Source of the DNA: Paraspadella gotoi
Taxonomy: Eukaryota; Chaetognatha
NCBI GenBank assembly: GCA_051294375.1
Contig: CM119263.1
Coordinates: forward strand, 10,996,703-11,060,702
Direction of reading: 5' to 3'
Length of the DNA stretch: 64,000 bases
A model generated the notes under the pieces. That model worked only from the letters and a program-made list of their open reading frames with translations, did not search any database and had not been told where the DNA came from. The first letter of the stretch is position 1. Each line of letters begins with the position of its first letter. The position numbers and the translations under genes are program-made. Below are positions 26,601 through 38,515 of the stretch, piece after piece.

Positions 26601-29498
26601 CAATTCATTCATTTAATTTAATTCATTCAATTCATTTTATTCAAATCATTTCAAATTAATTCATTCCATTCAATTCATTTCATTTTGTTTTATTCATTCA
26701 TTGCATTTTTTATGTTTTCCCATCAATATTCCTTATCATCACATCAATAATTCGTTATCATCGCATAAAAAATGTGTTATCACATTAATATTTTTTTATG
26801 ATCGCATTAATAATTCATTATTATTGCCTCAATAATTTATTATCATCGCATCAATAATTCCTTTTTGTATTAATCATTCGTTATTGTGGGAGCAATCATT
26901 CATTATCATCACATCTATCAATCATTCATTATCATCCCATCAATCGTTATCATCGCATCAATCATTTATTATCATCCTATCAATCAATCATTCATTATCC
27001 TCGCATCTATCAATCATTCATTATCAATTAATCTTTCGTTATCATTGCATCAATCAATTTATTAACATCGTATTTTATTTTACTGACAAAATAACGGAGT
27101 TTCAATCATAAAAACTTATTTTAAAGACGTTCAACAGGAAGCGAGATAAAATTCGCCATTTCATGCTCAGTCGTTTCTCTACTCACCTGGACCACGATGA
27201 TCGCGACCATGAAGGCTTTTGACTTAAAGAGATTGTCATAACGACTTCGTCCGTCCAGGCGACTTAAATTCATCGCCGAGAGTCGCTCTTGTCGTCCCTC
27301 AGCCTCGTTAATTATCACGTGAAAACCTATTGACGCCATCGATACCAGCAGCAACAAATGCCAAAGCAGCTGCACGATAAAAAGACCCTCGGCGAAGTCG
27401 TTGTATAATTTCAGCAGGACCTCTAAAACTGAATGGGGTTGTTAGCGTTCATCCACGAAAACTTACTAAAACATCATCATAATCATAGTTACTTAATACT
27501 GGGACGATGATAAAGACACTGAAAGCTATGAGGATCGTGTTGAACACAAAAGGGCGAAAGTTGAAGGATTTTCTGTCGCTGGATTCAAAAAACATCATGA
27601 GAAACAATGCGACGAGAAACAACGACGAGCCTGGGCGTGAAAGCAAAAAGTAAATAAAAGGAGATAGAGAGACGGAAAGAGTGAGCAAGAGAGAATTCTT
27701 ACCAAGTCTTAGGTAATGAAGCTTGGTGAAGACGAAAAGAGTGAAATGAGAGACGTCGTAGCCAAATAGTACGTGGCTGTGTTGAACGAGCGACGTCGCC
27801 ACAACAAATACATCTGAGATAAAAATTAAAAAAATTGAGCATTATGGTAATTAAATAAGACAGAAACAAAATCGTGAAAGTTTAATTGAGTTATTGCTAA
27901 AGAGTGGGAAACCAACTTACTTGATCAAAAATTCATTTCAAACTTTAGCGGTTTGGCAAGCTAGTTTTTAATTTTAGTGTTCGAATATGAGAGAGCAAAA
28001 GATAAGGCGGAAGAAGGGAGGGAGGCAGGGAAAGATTTTCAAAGAGGTAGGGAGAGAGAGAGAGAGCGAGAGAAGGATTTCAAAGCAGTTAGTTTTTATG
28101 CGGCAAGCCATTTCCGAGCTTTATTACTGTGTCTCCTTCTCATTCTCTCACTCTCTTCCTTCTTTCCATCATGATAACTCACGCCTTTCTTCGCCCACCA
28201 CCGACGAAACAGATTTGGCAAAATTGGCACCGTGAACTAAATTTTCGGTGAATTTTAGAGCGTGGGTCTTCGTGTTCCCGACTTATTTGAGAATCTGTTC
28301 GTCCTAATTGACGTCATCGCGCCAGGGCCGACGATTGGATCGTAATCACAGGCACTGGAGCAAAGACTGATTACGAAGTAGGGAAGCAAGGATTTCCGTT
28401 CTACCGGTTGTCGTCGTCGTCGTCAGCGAAACTGCGACAAGGTAGAACGGAAATGAGAGTAGATTTTTACGACTGGCACAAATGGAATGCTATTCTTGAG
28501 AACGAGTTTCAATTTGAATCTCTTCTCACTTTTCGTTACTTTCAGTTTCTCAATCCGTTGAGTTTCGCCATACTCTCCGACTTTCCCCTTTTTCGCGCGT
28601 TCGAAGAAGCTGGGTCTAGTCGTCGTTCACCTTCAGCAACGTCGTTCAGTCGATGTTCGTTTCGTGATCGATCGAAAATAACGAAATTAATTATATCGTT
28701 GACGGAAAAATTGAACTTTACGAGACTGAACTCAACGAGAACTTCTAATTCGTATTTCTCGAAAAAGAGAGCCGGAAAAACGAAAATGTTGTGGACGAAC
28801 TACAACACGCAAACTCGTTTTCTCTTTCTCATTATGGTCAAACTTTGACCTTAATAATACCTTTGTTATAGACATAGCATCTGAGCCTTTTGACTGTTAT
28901 TGTTATTTACCTTGTTGAAGAATAAAATCATACTTACTCTGAAACTTGTTGCGTCCACTATCTTTTTTTTCGGCAACGGCAAACTAATTTTTAATTTCCT
29001 TTCTATCCTTACCTTATCCCAGTATCCTTTACTCAATACTCACTCCTTGGTTGGAAACGACAATTCTCTCAAAAAGCCAGAGCATGTCCGAATTTTATTT
29101 TGTTAAATTAAAAATTCCTTTGCCGTTGCCGAAACAAAATATTTTCGTTTTTTCTTATTATAACTAACTATTATTAATATTCTTAGGTAAACTACAGTTA
29201 GTTTCACTGCAGTTACATTATCACCCGAAGGCAATCAACCTATAAGGGTAATTCCGATGACCCAGAATCTCTCCTCTACGAAGTGAGTTGCGTTTAGTGT
29301 AACGGAGGGGAGTCTACGAGACACTTGGCAGAAGAGGATGTCGAATATTCTCTGTTGGCGCCTCACTCGCCAGAGGGTGTAGCCCATAAGTCCGAAGAGG
29401 AGGTAGAGTACGAGGGCGCCTCCGTTGACGCCCAAGTGGCCAGCCAATGGGAAGGCGCCATCCCATCTCGCTGTTGTCGCCAACCAATGATCTGTCAT
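23656..29498 (-). CDS. unrecognised multi-pass membrane protein, 429 residues, 7 exons
   Basis: complement(join(23656..23824,24171..24458,24901..25067,27187..27422,27493..27630,27703..27813,29318..29498)); the phases close exactly at 1,290 bases. The start ATG at 29498 gives MTDHWLATTARWDG. Hydrophobic segments: GALVLYLLFGLMGYTLW; VFVVATSLVQHSHVLFG; SSLFLVALFLMMFF; NTILIAFSVFIIVPVL; GLFIVQLLWHLLLLVSM; FMVAIIVVQTVFEVAITVWY; GLPCLIKCVLYVIGF. That makes about seven helices, with polar loops. The C-terminal region of about 150 residues is soluble and Tyr/Gly-repetitive (NPYGSVSLDPYGDARYGDP, LNAYGSANLDAYSSVN). I do not recognise the family. Assignment of the first exon, 1.5 kb upstream, rests on phase and hydrophobicity only. 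A mariner-type element sits in the intron 25068-27186. Exon 1 is duplicated at about 34338-34518 with a frameshift. Confidence 0.7.
25311..26148. mobile_element. non-autonomous mariner/Tc1-type element (838 bp) with TA duplication
   Basis: Terminal inverted repeats CACTGCGGCGCAAAAAAA (25311 onward) and TTTTTTTTGCGCCGCAGTG (ending 26148), flanked on both sides by TA (25309-25310 and 26149-26150), the target duplication typical of the superfamily. The interior is AT-rich. One open frame of 79 codons (25853-26092) is hydrophobic and shows no DDE transposase motif, so the copy is non-autonomous. It lies in an intron of the 7-exon membrane gene. Confidence 0.85.
26560..27065. repeat. degenerate ATTCATT / TTATCATCGCATCAAT tandem repeat
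   Basis: First an ATTCAATTCATT-type simple sequence (26560-26705), then about a dozen irregular copies of a 20-30 base unit around TTATCATCGCATCAATAATT and TCAATCATTCATTATCATC (26730-27065). Intronic to the 7-exon gene. Probably slipped-strand expansion of a simple sequence. Confidence 0.6.
28392..28454. other. strong hairpin in an intron
   Basis: ATTTCCGTTCTACC..TTGTCG (28392-28413) pairs with CGACAA..GGTAGAACGGAAAT (28435-28454). This gives 14 + 6 base pairs with a 2-base bulge around a GTCGTC-rich loop. It lies in the first intron of the 7-exon gene, where the surroundings have the feel of an old inserted sequence. Confidence 0.6.
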
Positions 29499-31537
29499 GG
29501 TTTTGTTATGTGTTTGATGGATTTTTGAGGTTCTTTTTTTGTTGTTTTTGTTTTTAATCGCGAGGTTATTCCCAATGTTATGAAATTTTCACGATATTAT
29601 TTGTTTATTTTGAGGCGTTTGTCTTCCTTTTGAAACTTTAGTCTTTTATTAGCGGTTTTTGTGGGTCTATTTTTTTCTATTTTTATCGTCTGAGGTTTCT
29701 CGGTTCTGAAACTAAGCGAATTGTGGCCAAAGAAAAATAATGAAACCGTTTGTTTTTCGTTAAAGCTCCCTTGCTCGAAAAATTTTGTAAGAATACCGGA
29801 GTAAGAATCAAAGAAATAATATAATTCTTTAATTTCATTTAACTTAACGGTAAAAATAAACTTATTGAAAGAAAATATTTACCGTTAAAACTAAACAAGG
29901 AAAACTCATTTGAAATAAAAATAAAGATAAAGAGCTAAATTTGAAGGAAAACAAATGGAAAGAGACGAATGAAGATTGATTAAGTTTGAGAAGAAAAACG
30001 GGGAAACACTCTCGACTCCAGGTGGCGAGAAACAAACCTTCGTCTCAAAAGCAATCGGCGAAGCGCAAGCATAATGATTAAGTTAATGAACTAAATTAAA
30101 CTGTATTGTATCATTTACTTTTTTATTTAATTATTAATTTTATCCTCAACTTTAGTATAGTCTTACGAAACAGAAAACCACGCACTTTTTTGACAGGTAA
30201 ACACGAAAAAGTGACTTTCACGAAGAAGCCGCGACAGAGATGATAACCAGGGTAACGAATTTTCGAGAGTTAAACTCTGGATCGTGAGGTTTGGGGAAGA
30301 TTATGACCCGAATAATAAAAATTGTTGGGAAAATGTTTGGCGATTTTCAGGGGAAAAACTTTAAGTATATCGTCTGCAACCAACACACCGGATTTCGATT
30401 ATCACCATGGCCAACTGAATGGGCCTTATTTTTAGTTATCGTTTATATCGCGAATGATTTTAGGTATTTCCGGTGCGTGATCACTCAACCCTAAAATAGG
30501 AAAAATTAGGATTTCCGGAGAATAGTCAATTCTCCAAAGAAATCGTCATATATCAGGGATGAGTGACCGCGCACAGTACATAAAAAGCTAAAAATAGGGC
30601 GCATTTAGCTGTTCAAGGTGATAATCGAAACCAGGTGTGATGTGACCCTTATTTTTCGGTTGTGGTTAAATTAATTTCCAACTTTAATCAGTAGCATCTT
30701 TGGCCGACATCTTTAACGTTTTTCGTTTTATCAACAATTTGACTTATTACGTTCAAAAGATCACGCGGTCAAGGTGAGGCGTACTTTTTATTTTACTACA
30801 GGCGCACCGAGAATACAGCGATCGAAAAACAGGAGACGTGGAAAAGTAAAAAGACAAATCGATGCAAACGTAAACAAATAATCCAAAATGCCGAACCCAA
30901 TTCGTTCGAAAATTTTTTCCGATTTTTTTTTGTTGGGGGATGATGATTGTTTAAAGAAATATTTGTTATTGAGGCGGGAAGAGGGCCTGCTGTAGCACCT
31001 GCTGGGCCTGCGGTAACTGCTTCGGCAGCTGCGGCGGCGTTCGAGGCTCTCGTTAAACATCCGCTCGAGATTGACGAGTGTCGGTGATTTGGGCTGGTGA
31101 AATGTCGGGGAGGGTTTTACTTTTATCGTGGGCTGGGGGGTAGAGCTATCTTTGATAGAAATGGGAAAACCGTGTTAATAAGCTATAGACGTACGAGGCG
31201 AACGAACATGGGTTGAATTACAATGTCAAAAGCAGAGCTTAGTGCTACTAATGTGTCGACCTAAATTCAAATTGGAAGCCCTGACAACTGTTTTTTAAAA
31301 TTATACGTTTGAAATGATGCGTTTTCTCACTTTTTGACAAAAACATTAACTAAAATAACTTTTTTTTCGAACTGCAAAGACAGTTATTGCAGTAGAAAGA
31401 CAAAAAATTGAGCAGCTGCATAAAAACCTCAACTCTTCGATCGGTACAGAACACATATTACTTTTGGTACAAAGGTTCAACGTTAGTTACGTCCAGAATC
31501 GTGATAATAGAATGGGATTAATTCTTATGGCAGTTAA

Positions 31538-31573
<36 letters not shown>

Positions 31574-31910
31574 TATGTGTGTGTGTAAATGCTTAAAAGT
31601 TATTAATTAACAGAGATGAAAAAAGCTCATAAGTTTTTACAAGGTTTTTTTTTGTGAATTTTCTTCGATCAACCTTGAATTCGATTATATTATTGTTGGT
31701 CGTGCTGTTGTTGATTTTTTTTTTAATTTAAGAAAAAATTAGTATTGAGCGATTACATTCATGGACCTACCCCTATAATCTGCCTACTGGCGAAGTACAA
31801 TATTTTTTAATATTAATACTGTGTATATAGCTACGTATTACATGAGATAAACCGAAGCAATGATTTCAGAACTTTTCTTGGTAGTAGAGAGTAAGACATG
31901 TAGACATATG

Positions 31911-32612
31911 TCTGGAAAGAAAAAAATAAACAACGTAGCAATAAATACGTTTAATTAAATAGCAATGTTTGTTAGTTAACACTAACCAGAACCCGTGCTG
32001 CGCGTCCTCCGCTTCCTTGTATCCTTCGTCGTAAAGCCTGGCCACCATTTCCAGCAATGCCTTCCAGGCTAGATCGGCCTCGGTCGTCCAGGTCTTCTTG
32101 AGCGTCATCGACAACGTCGATCGAATCGCCAGGTTTAGTTGATGAACGTCCTTGGGGTGGAAAAGAAGGAGCAGCGGCGAGGGGAACGTTTCCGCCAAAA
32201 TGTCATCTCAAATAGCAGGGTTTCTATGAAAGCCCAGAAAATATTTTTGCCTTATTTATTTAATCATTCAATGTAATCTATTTAATATTACTTTTTGATT
32301 CTTTTTTTATCCTTTTCTTTCCCTTCATGACTTTCCAAGTATTTCCAAATTAAACTTCTTCGACTTACCCTTGACCTGCAGCCTTAGATCCTATCCCCTC
32401 ACTTCAGTTTTGATGCCCAACGAGTGGTGATCGAATCCGGTCTTCTTGCACTCGGCGACGAAATCGACGGCGTTGCTGGACTCGAGGTAGTCTATGATCT
32501 CGTCGAAGGCGTACATGATCCGAGTCGTGTGGATCCACATCTTGTCCGACTTAAGAATGTCCTCCATTGAGGCACCACCAAAATGAAACTTACCTGCCTG
32601 CTCAGGGTACAT
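31911..32612 (-). CDS. globin, N-acylated type, copy 1 (first exon lost in N gap)
   Basis: Exons complement(31911, 31987..32150, 32403..32612); exon 1 falls in the N run 32888-33569 and is seen only in copy 2. Exon 2 carries the CD corner Phe (GKFHFGG), the distal E7 His in KMWIHTTRIMYAF, and the proximal F8 His in KKTGFDHHSLGIKTE (the first His aligns best with neuroglobin HRAVGVK). Exon 3 carries the G/H helices (VHQLNLAIRSTLSMTL, WTTEADLAWKALLEMVARLY). Exon 3 ends in phase 2 with TG and the next acceptor supplies A, so the stop codon is split across the intron. With exon 1 the protein would be about 168 residues. Globins bind heme and O2 or NO. The acylation motif suggests a membrane-bound, globin-X-like type. 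Confidence 0.85.
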
Positions 32613-33569
32613 CTGGTTTTGGATGGGAAAGAGAGGGGAACGGATATGGGTCTAATGGTTTAATGGCATTATTGTCATGTCGGAAACATACAATCTTAAG
32701 TAGTGTTTAAATTTTTATATCAATTAAATATTTCCCCAATTATATCTGTATGTGATAAAAAACTTTATTAGTTCCTAGATAGTTCCTAGATAGTCTAAAG
32801 ATAGTCTNNNNNNNNNNTGTCGGAAACATAAAATCTTAAGTAGTGTTTAAATTTTTATGTCAATTAAATATTTCCCCAATTATATCTNNNNNNNNNNNNN
32901 NNNNNNNNNNNNNNNNNNNNNNNNNNNNNNNNNNNNNNNNNNNNNNNNNNNNNNNNNNNNNNNNNNNNNNNNNNNNNNNNNNNNNNNNNNNNNNNNNNNN
33001 NNNNNNNNNNNNNNNNNNNNNNNNNNNNNNNNNNNNNNNNNNNNNNNNNNNNNNNNNNNNNNNNNNNNNNNNNNNNNNNNNNNNNNNNNNNNNNNNNNNN
33101 NNNNNNNNNNNNNNNNNNNNNNNNNNNNNNNNNNNNNNNNNNNNNNNNNNNNNNNNNNNNNNNNNNNNNNNNNNNNNNNNNNNNNNNNNNNNNNNNNNNN
33201 NNNNNNNNNNNNNNNNNNNNNNNNNNNNNNNNNNNNNNNNNNNNNNNNNNNNNNNNNNNNNNNNNNNNNNNNNNNNNNNNNNNNNNNNNNNNNNNNNNNN
33301 NNNNNNNNNNNNNNNNNNNNNNNNNNNNNNNNNNNNNNNNNNNNNNNNNNNNNNNNNNNNNNNNNNNNNNNNNNNNNNNNNNNNNNNNNNNNNNNNNNNN
33401 NNNNNNNNNNNNNNNNNNNNNNNNNNNNNNNNNNNNNNNNNNNNNNNNNNNNNNNNNNNNNNNNNNNNNNNNNNNNNNNNNNNNNNNNNNNNNNNNNNNN
33501 NNNNNNNNNNNNNNNNNNNNNNNNNNNNNNNNNNNNNNNNNNNNNNNNNNNNNNNNNNNNNNNNNNNNN

Positions 33570-33735
33570 CACTGACCAGTGACCACCCCATGTCACTGGC
33601 GTGTTTATGTTTTTTACACCATCACACTTTAACCAGCATGACCGTGAGGGGATTGAACCCGGAACCCAGTACTTTGCTGTCCAAGCCAACGGGACGAGCT
33701 ATACGGGAGGCGAATTTAGGATTCGCCACAATATC
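33570..33735 (-). repeat. tRNA-derived SINE-like repeat, partial copy beside N gap
   Basis: Same head and box-B region as the copies at 38516-38800 and 5137-5330 (minus-strand GGGTTCAATCCCCTCACGG, and AGCTCGTCCCGTTGGCTTGG upstream). The body is truncated by the N run ending at 33569. It lies within copy 1 of the tandem block, so it is the counterpart of the 38.6 kb copy, not an independent insertion. Confidence 0.6.
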
Positions 33736-34337
33736 TTCTTTGTAAAGTGGAAATAGTTAAATAATACCTTTATCAACTTTGGCGCCCCATTATTATTTTG
33801 TTAAACACATCAATGCTGTAGCACAAGGCTCATTGCAGCTGCAGCAGTTGAAAAATGGTCTGATTACCTCAAGAGCCATTCATTGTGAATCCATTCATCG
33901 TGGGTCCAATCATGATTACAATGAATGAAATCGGGTATTGAAACATTATTTTACATTGATACCAATTTTTAAGAAAAAATAATATGTTTTACTACTTCGA
34001 ATGAATTTTTGAAGAAAGTCCAGAAAGAGGTTTCGAAAACCCGGTAGAAATCGGAGAACTTGAGTGACACGTCTTAACGATCTTGTGAATTGGGAATATT
34101 TTTTTTTAGCTTCGTGAGGGGAAAAAAAAATTTTGTCGCGGCGATGCACTAATCTCGATTATTAAATTTTAATCTGATTGTGTCTCTCTNNNNNNNNNNN
34201 NNNNNNNNNNNNNNACTACAGTTAGTTTCACTGCAGTTACATTATCACCCGAAGGCAATCAACCTATAAGGGTAATTCCGATGACCCAGAATCTCTCCTC
34301 TACGAAGTGAGTTGCGTTTAGTGTAACGGAGGGGAGT

Positions 34338-34518
34338 CCTACGAGACACTTGGCAGAAGAGGATGTCGAATATTCTCTGTTGGCGCCTCACTCGCCAGAG
34401 GTGTAGCCCATAAGTCCGAAGAGGAGGTAGAGTACGAGGGCGCCTCCGTTGACGCCCAAGTGGCCAGCCAATGGGAAGGCGCCATCCCATCTCGCTGTTG
34501 TCGCCAACCAATGATCTG
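34338..34518 (-). pseudogene. second copy of the 7-exon gene's first exon, frameshifted
   Basis: Counterpart of 29318-29498 within the duplicated block. A base is missing in the run that reads AGAGGGTGTAGCCC in copy 1 and AGAGGTGTAGCCC here, which shifts the frame in the first membrane helix. The rest of the exon and the CTC|GTAG donor are preserved. It is either a broken duplicate or a consensus error in an alternative haplotype. Confidence 0.55.
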
Positions 34519-36608
34519 TCATGGTTTTGTTATGTGTTTGATGGATTTTGAGGTTCTTTTTTTGTTGTTTTTGTTTTTAATGCGAGGTTATTCCAATGTT
34601 ATGAATTTTCACGATATTATTTGTTTATTTTGAGGCGTTTGTCTTCCTTTTGAAAACTTTAGTCTTTTATTAGCGGGTTTTTGTGGGTCTATTTTTTTCT
34701 ATTTTATCGTCTGAGTTTCTCGGTTCTGAAACTAAGCGAATTGTGGCCAAAGAAAAATAGATGAAACCGTTTGTTTTTCGTTAAAGCTCCCTTGCTCGAA
34801 AAATTTTGTAAGAATACCGGAGTAAGAATCAAAGAAATAATATAATTCTTTAATTTCATTTAACTTAACGGTAAAAATAAATCATATTGAAAGAAAATAT
34901 TTACCGTTAAAACTAAACAAGGAAAACTCATTTGAAATAAAAATAAAGATAAGAGCTAAATTTGAAGGAAAACAAATGGAAAGAGACGAATGAAGATTGA
35001 TTAAGTTTGAGAAGAAAAACGGGGAAACACTCTCGACTCCAGGTGGCGAGAAACAACCTTCCGGTACTCAAAAGCAATCGGCGAAGCGCAAGCATAATGA
35101 TTAAGTTAATGACTAAATTAAACTGTATTGTATCATTTACTTTTTTATTTAATTATTAATTTTAATCCTCAACTTTAGTATAGTCTTACGAAACAGAAAA
35201 CCACGCACTTTTTGACAGGTAAACACGAAAAAGTGACTTTCACGAAGAGCCGCGAAGAGATGATAACCAGGGTAACGAATTTTCGAGAGTTAAACTCTGG
35301 ATCGTGAGGTTTGGGGAAGATTATGGACCCGATAATAATATAAAAATTGTTGGGAAAATGTTTGGCGAATTTTCAGGGGAAAACTTTAAGTATATCGTCT
35401 GCAACCAACACACCGGATTTCGATTATCACCATGGCCACTGAATGGGCCTTATTTTAGTTATCGTTTATATCGCGAATGATTTTAGGTATTTCCGGTGCG
35501 TGATCACTCAACCCTAAAATAGGAAAAATTAGGATTTCCGGAGAATAGTCAAATGGTAAATGGGGAAAGAAAGATGTTCCAGATCAATTAGAGTTGATTT
35601 AACTATGTCAAAGAAATCGTCATATATCAGGGATGAGTGACCGCGCACAGTACATAAAAAGCTAAAAATAGGGCGCATTTAGCTGTTCAAGGTGATAATG
35701 AAACCAGGTGTGATGTGACCCTTATTTTTCGGTTGTGGTTAAATTAATTTCCAACTTTAATCAGTAGCATCTTTGGCCGACATCTTTTAACGTTTTTCGT
35801 TTTATCAACAATTTGACTTATTACGTTCAAAAGATCACGCGGTCAAAATGGTGAGGCGTACTTTTTATTTTACTACAGGCGCACCGAGAATAACAGCGAT
35901 CGAAAACAGGAGACGTGGAAAAGTAAAAAGACAAATCGATGCAAACGTAAACAAATAATCCAAAATGCCGAACCCAATTCGTTCGAAAATTTTTTTCCGA
36001 TTTTTTTTTGTTGGGGGATGATGATTGTTTAAAGAAATATTTGTTATTGAGGCGGGAAGAGGGCCTGCTGTAGCACCTGCTGGCCTGCGGTAACTGCTTC
36101 GGCAGCTGCGGCGGCGTTCGAGGCTCTCGTTAACATCGCTCGAGATTGACGAGTGCTCGGTGATTTGGGCTGGTGAAATGTCGGGGAGGGTTTTACTTTT
36201 ATCGTGAGCTGGGGGTAGAGCGATCTTGATAGAAATGGGAAAACCGTGTTAATAAGCTATAGACGTACGAGGCGAACGAACATGGGTTGAATTACAATGT
36301 CAAAAGCAGAGCTTATGCTACTAATGTGTCTACCTAAATTCAAATTGGAAGCCTGACAACTGTTTTTAAAATTATACGTTTGAATGATGCGTTTTCCCTA
36401 CTTTTTGACAAAAACATAACTAAAATAACTTTTTTTTCGAACTTCAACAGACAGTTATTGCAGTAGAAAGACAAAAAATTGAGCAGCTGCATAAAAACCT
36501 CAACTCTTCGATCGGTACAGAACACATATTACTTTTGGTACAAAGGTTCAACGTTAGTTACGTCCAGAATCGTGATAATAGAATGGGATTAATTCTTATG
36601 GCAGTTAA

Positions 36609-36644
<36 letters not shown>

Positions 36645-36968
36645 TATGTGTGTGTGTAAATGCTTAAAAGTTATTAATTAACAGAGATGAAAAGCTCATA
36701 AGTTTTTACATAGGTTTTTTTTGTGAATTTCTTCGATCAACCTTGAATTCGATTATATTATTGTTGGTCGTGCGGTTGTTGATTTTTTTTTTTAATTTAA
36801 GAAAAAATTAGTATTGAGCGATTACATTCATGGACCTACCCTATATCTGCCTACTGGCGAAGTACAATATTTTTTAATATTAATACTGTGTATATAGCTA
36901 CGTATTACATGAGATAAACCGAAGCAATGTTTCAGAACTTTTCTTGGTAGTAGAGAGTAAGACATATG

Positions 36969-38062
36969 TCTGGAAAGAAAAAAATAAACAACGTAGCATA
37001 AATACGTTAATTAAATAGCAATGTTTGTTAGTTAACACTAACCAGAACCCGTGCTGCGCGTCCTCCGCTTCCTTGTATCCTTCGTCGTAAAGCCTGCCAC
37101 CATTTCAGCAATGCCTTCCAGGCTAGATCGGCCTCCGTCGTCCAGGTCTTCTTGAGCGTCATCGACAACGTCGATCGAATCGCCAGGTTTAGTTGATGAA
37201 CGTCCTTGGGGTGGAAAAGAAGGAGCAGCGGCGAGGGGGAACGTTTCGACAAAATGTCATCTTCAAATAGCAGGGTTTCTATGAAGCCCAGAAAATATTT
37301 TTGCCTTATTTATTTAATCATTCAATGTAATCTATTTAATATACTTTGATTATTTTTTTCCTTTTCTTTCCTTCATGACTTTCCAAGTATTTCCAAATTA
37401 AACTCTTCGACTTACCCTTGACCTGCAGCCTTAGATCCTATCCCCTCACCTCAGTTTTGATGCCCAACGAGTGGTGATCGAATCCGGTCTTCTTGCACTC
37501 GCGACGAAATCGACGGCGTTGCTAGACTCGAGGTAGTCTATGATCTCGTCGAAGGCGTACATGATCCGAGTCGTGTGGATCCACATCTTGTCCGACTTAA
37601 GAATGTCCTCCATTGAGGCACCACCAAAATGAAACTTACCTGCCTGCTCAGGGTACATCTGGTTTTGGATGGGAAAGAGAGGGGAACGGATATGGGTCCT
37701 AATGGTTTATGGCATTATTGTCATGTCGGAAACATAAAATCTTAAGTAGTGTTAAATTTTATGTCAATTAAATATTTCCCCAATTATATCTGTATGTGAT
37801 AAAAAACTTTATATTTTAATTAGTTCCTAGATAGTTCCTAGAGAGTCTAAAGATAGTCTGTAAACTCTGCAGTTTACAAATCCAGACTGATCACTGATAA
37901 TTTCTGAGTGGTTTTTCTAATAAAGCCTACCTCAAAGAAGCGCTTGAACAAGAGGAATCCGGAATCTTTAACTTGTCGAAACTGACGCCAGGTTTTGCAG
38001 ATGACCTTGACCTCCCTTTCAGAGAGACTCGACCACTTATGCTTCCTGCTGCAACTGCCCAT
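36969..38062 (-). pseudogene. globin, copy 2, complete exon set but frameshifted
   Basis: Exons complement(36969, 37043..37204, 37450..37658, 37931..38062). Exon 1 (44 codons, ATG at 38062) encodes MGSCSRKHKWSSLSEREVK, an N-myristoylation consensus with an adjacent palmitoylatable Cys, then helices A and B (CKTWRQFRQVKDSGFLLFKR). Exon 2 lacks one base relative to copy 1 just before the Ala-Glu-Cys codons ahead of the proximal His. Exon 3 lacks two bases (162 against 164). Both break the frame. Because copy 1 is intact at these places and the region looks haplotypic, these may be sequence errors. Taken together the two copies imply one functional globin gene of about 168 residues. Confidence 0.65.
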
Positions 38063-38515
38063 GGATAATGGATAGTGCGAGGACAAACAGTTCGGGATTA
38101 ATCCCTCCGAGGGATGGAGACACTATTCGTTCTGTGTGTGAGTCAACGATAATTAAATTCGATAGGTCGAGCGTTTCAAAGCTTCTTTTGTAGCGAAATT
38201 AACTACGATGAATTCGTAAAGCTTAAAATTAAAATCCTTTTAATGACGTCTCTATTACTAGTTAGGTTTTTATTTTCTCGTGGTTCTATATGACACTCAC
38301 TTAATTCATAAGAATCGACCGAAAGTTAAAAAAAAAAAATTGAAACTTTCCCTCTCATGAAAGAGAATTCTTTGGATTTGGAATGGAAGTGTCATTATCT
38401 TGTAAGAGTGATGGAGGCCTTAAACCACCAAAGCTGTCCAAAGTCAGGGGCAAGATAGCTTAATTATTAAATGAATGGATAATTTTTATATTGGTTGTAC
38501 CAATTCATAAGTTCG

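Larger units (their letters stand above)
29191..34189. repeat. tandem block of about 5 kb, copy 1
   Basis: Begins ACTACAGTTAGTTTCACTGC and ends AATCTGATTGTGTCTCTC, immediately before a 25-N gap. It is nearly identical to 34215-39218. Contains the first exon of the 7-exon gene, a (GA)n tract at 31542-31571, globin exons, and two N runs (32808-32817 and 32888-33569) that remove the region carrying globin exon 1. Around the 10-N gap the string TGTCGGAAACAT to CCCAATTATATCT occurs twice (32679 onward and 32818 onward). Confidence 0.85.

Noticed and set aside
26884-27065. CRISPR-like regular array suggested by repeated TCAATCATTCATTATCATC
   Set aside because: The units differ in length, have no unique spacers and lie in an animal intron; it is a degenerate simple-sequence repeat.
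28200-28260. TTGGCACCGTGAAC, resembling a retroviral-type primer binding site
   Set aside because: No flanking long terminal repeat, gag or pol sequence could be seen, so the match is probably chance.
28408-28848. 146-codon plus-strand frame in the intron of the seven-exon gene
   Set aside because: It starts within the GTC loop of a hairpin, has no recognisable domain and lies antisense in an intron; it could be residue of an old insertion.
30960-31075. Gln/Ala-rich extra C-terminal exon of globin
   Set aside because: The three frames disagree between the two copies because of indels, and the split TG|A stop at 31987/31911 already ends the globin.
32843-33745. Long frames spanning N runs (also at 44514-44939, 45014-45380, 45935-46693, 49579-50157)
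   Set aside because: They consist mostly of undetermined bases and carry no information.
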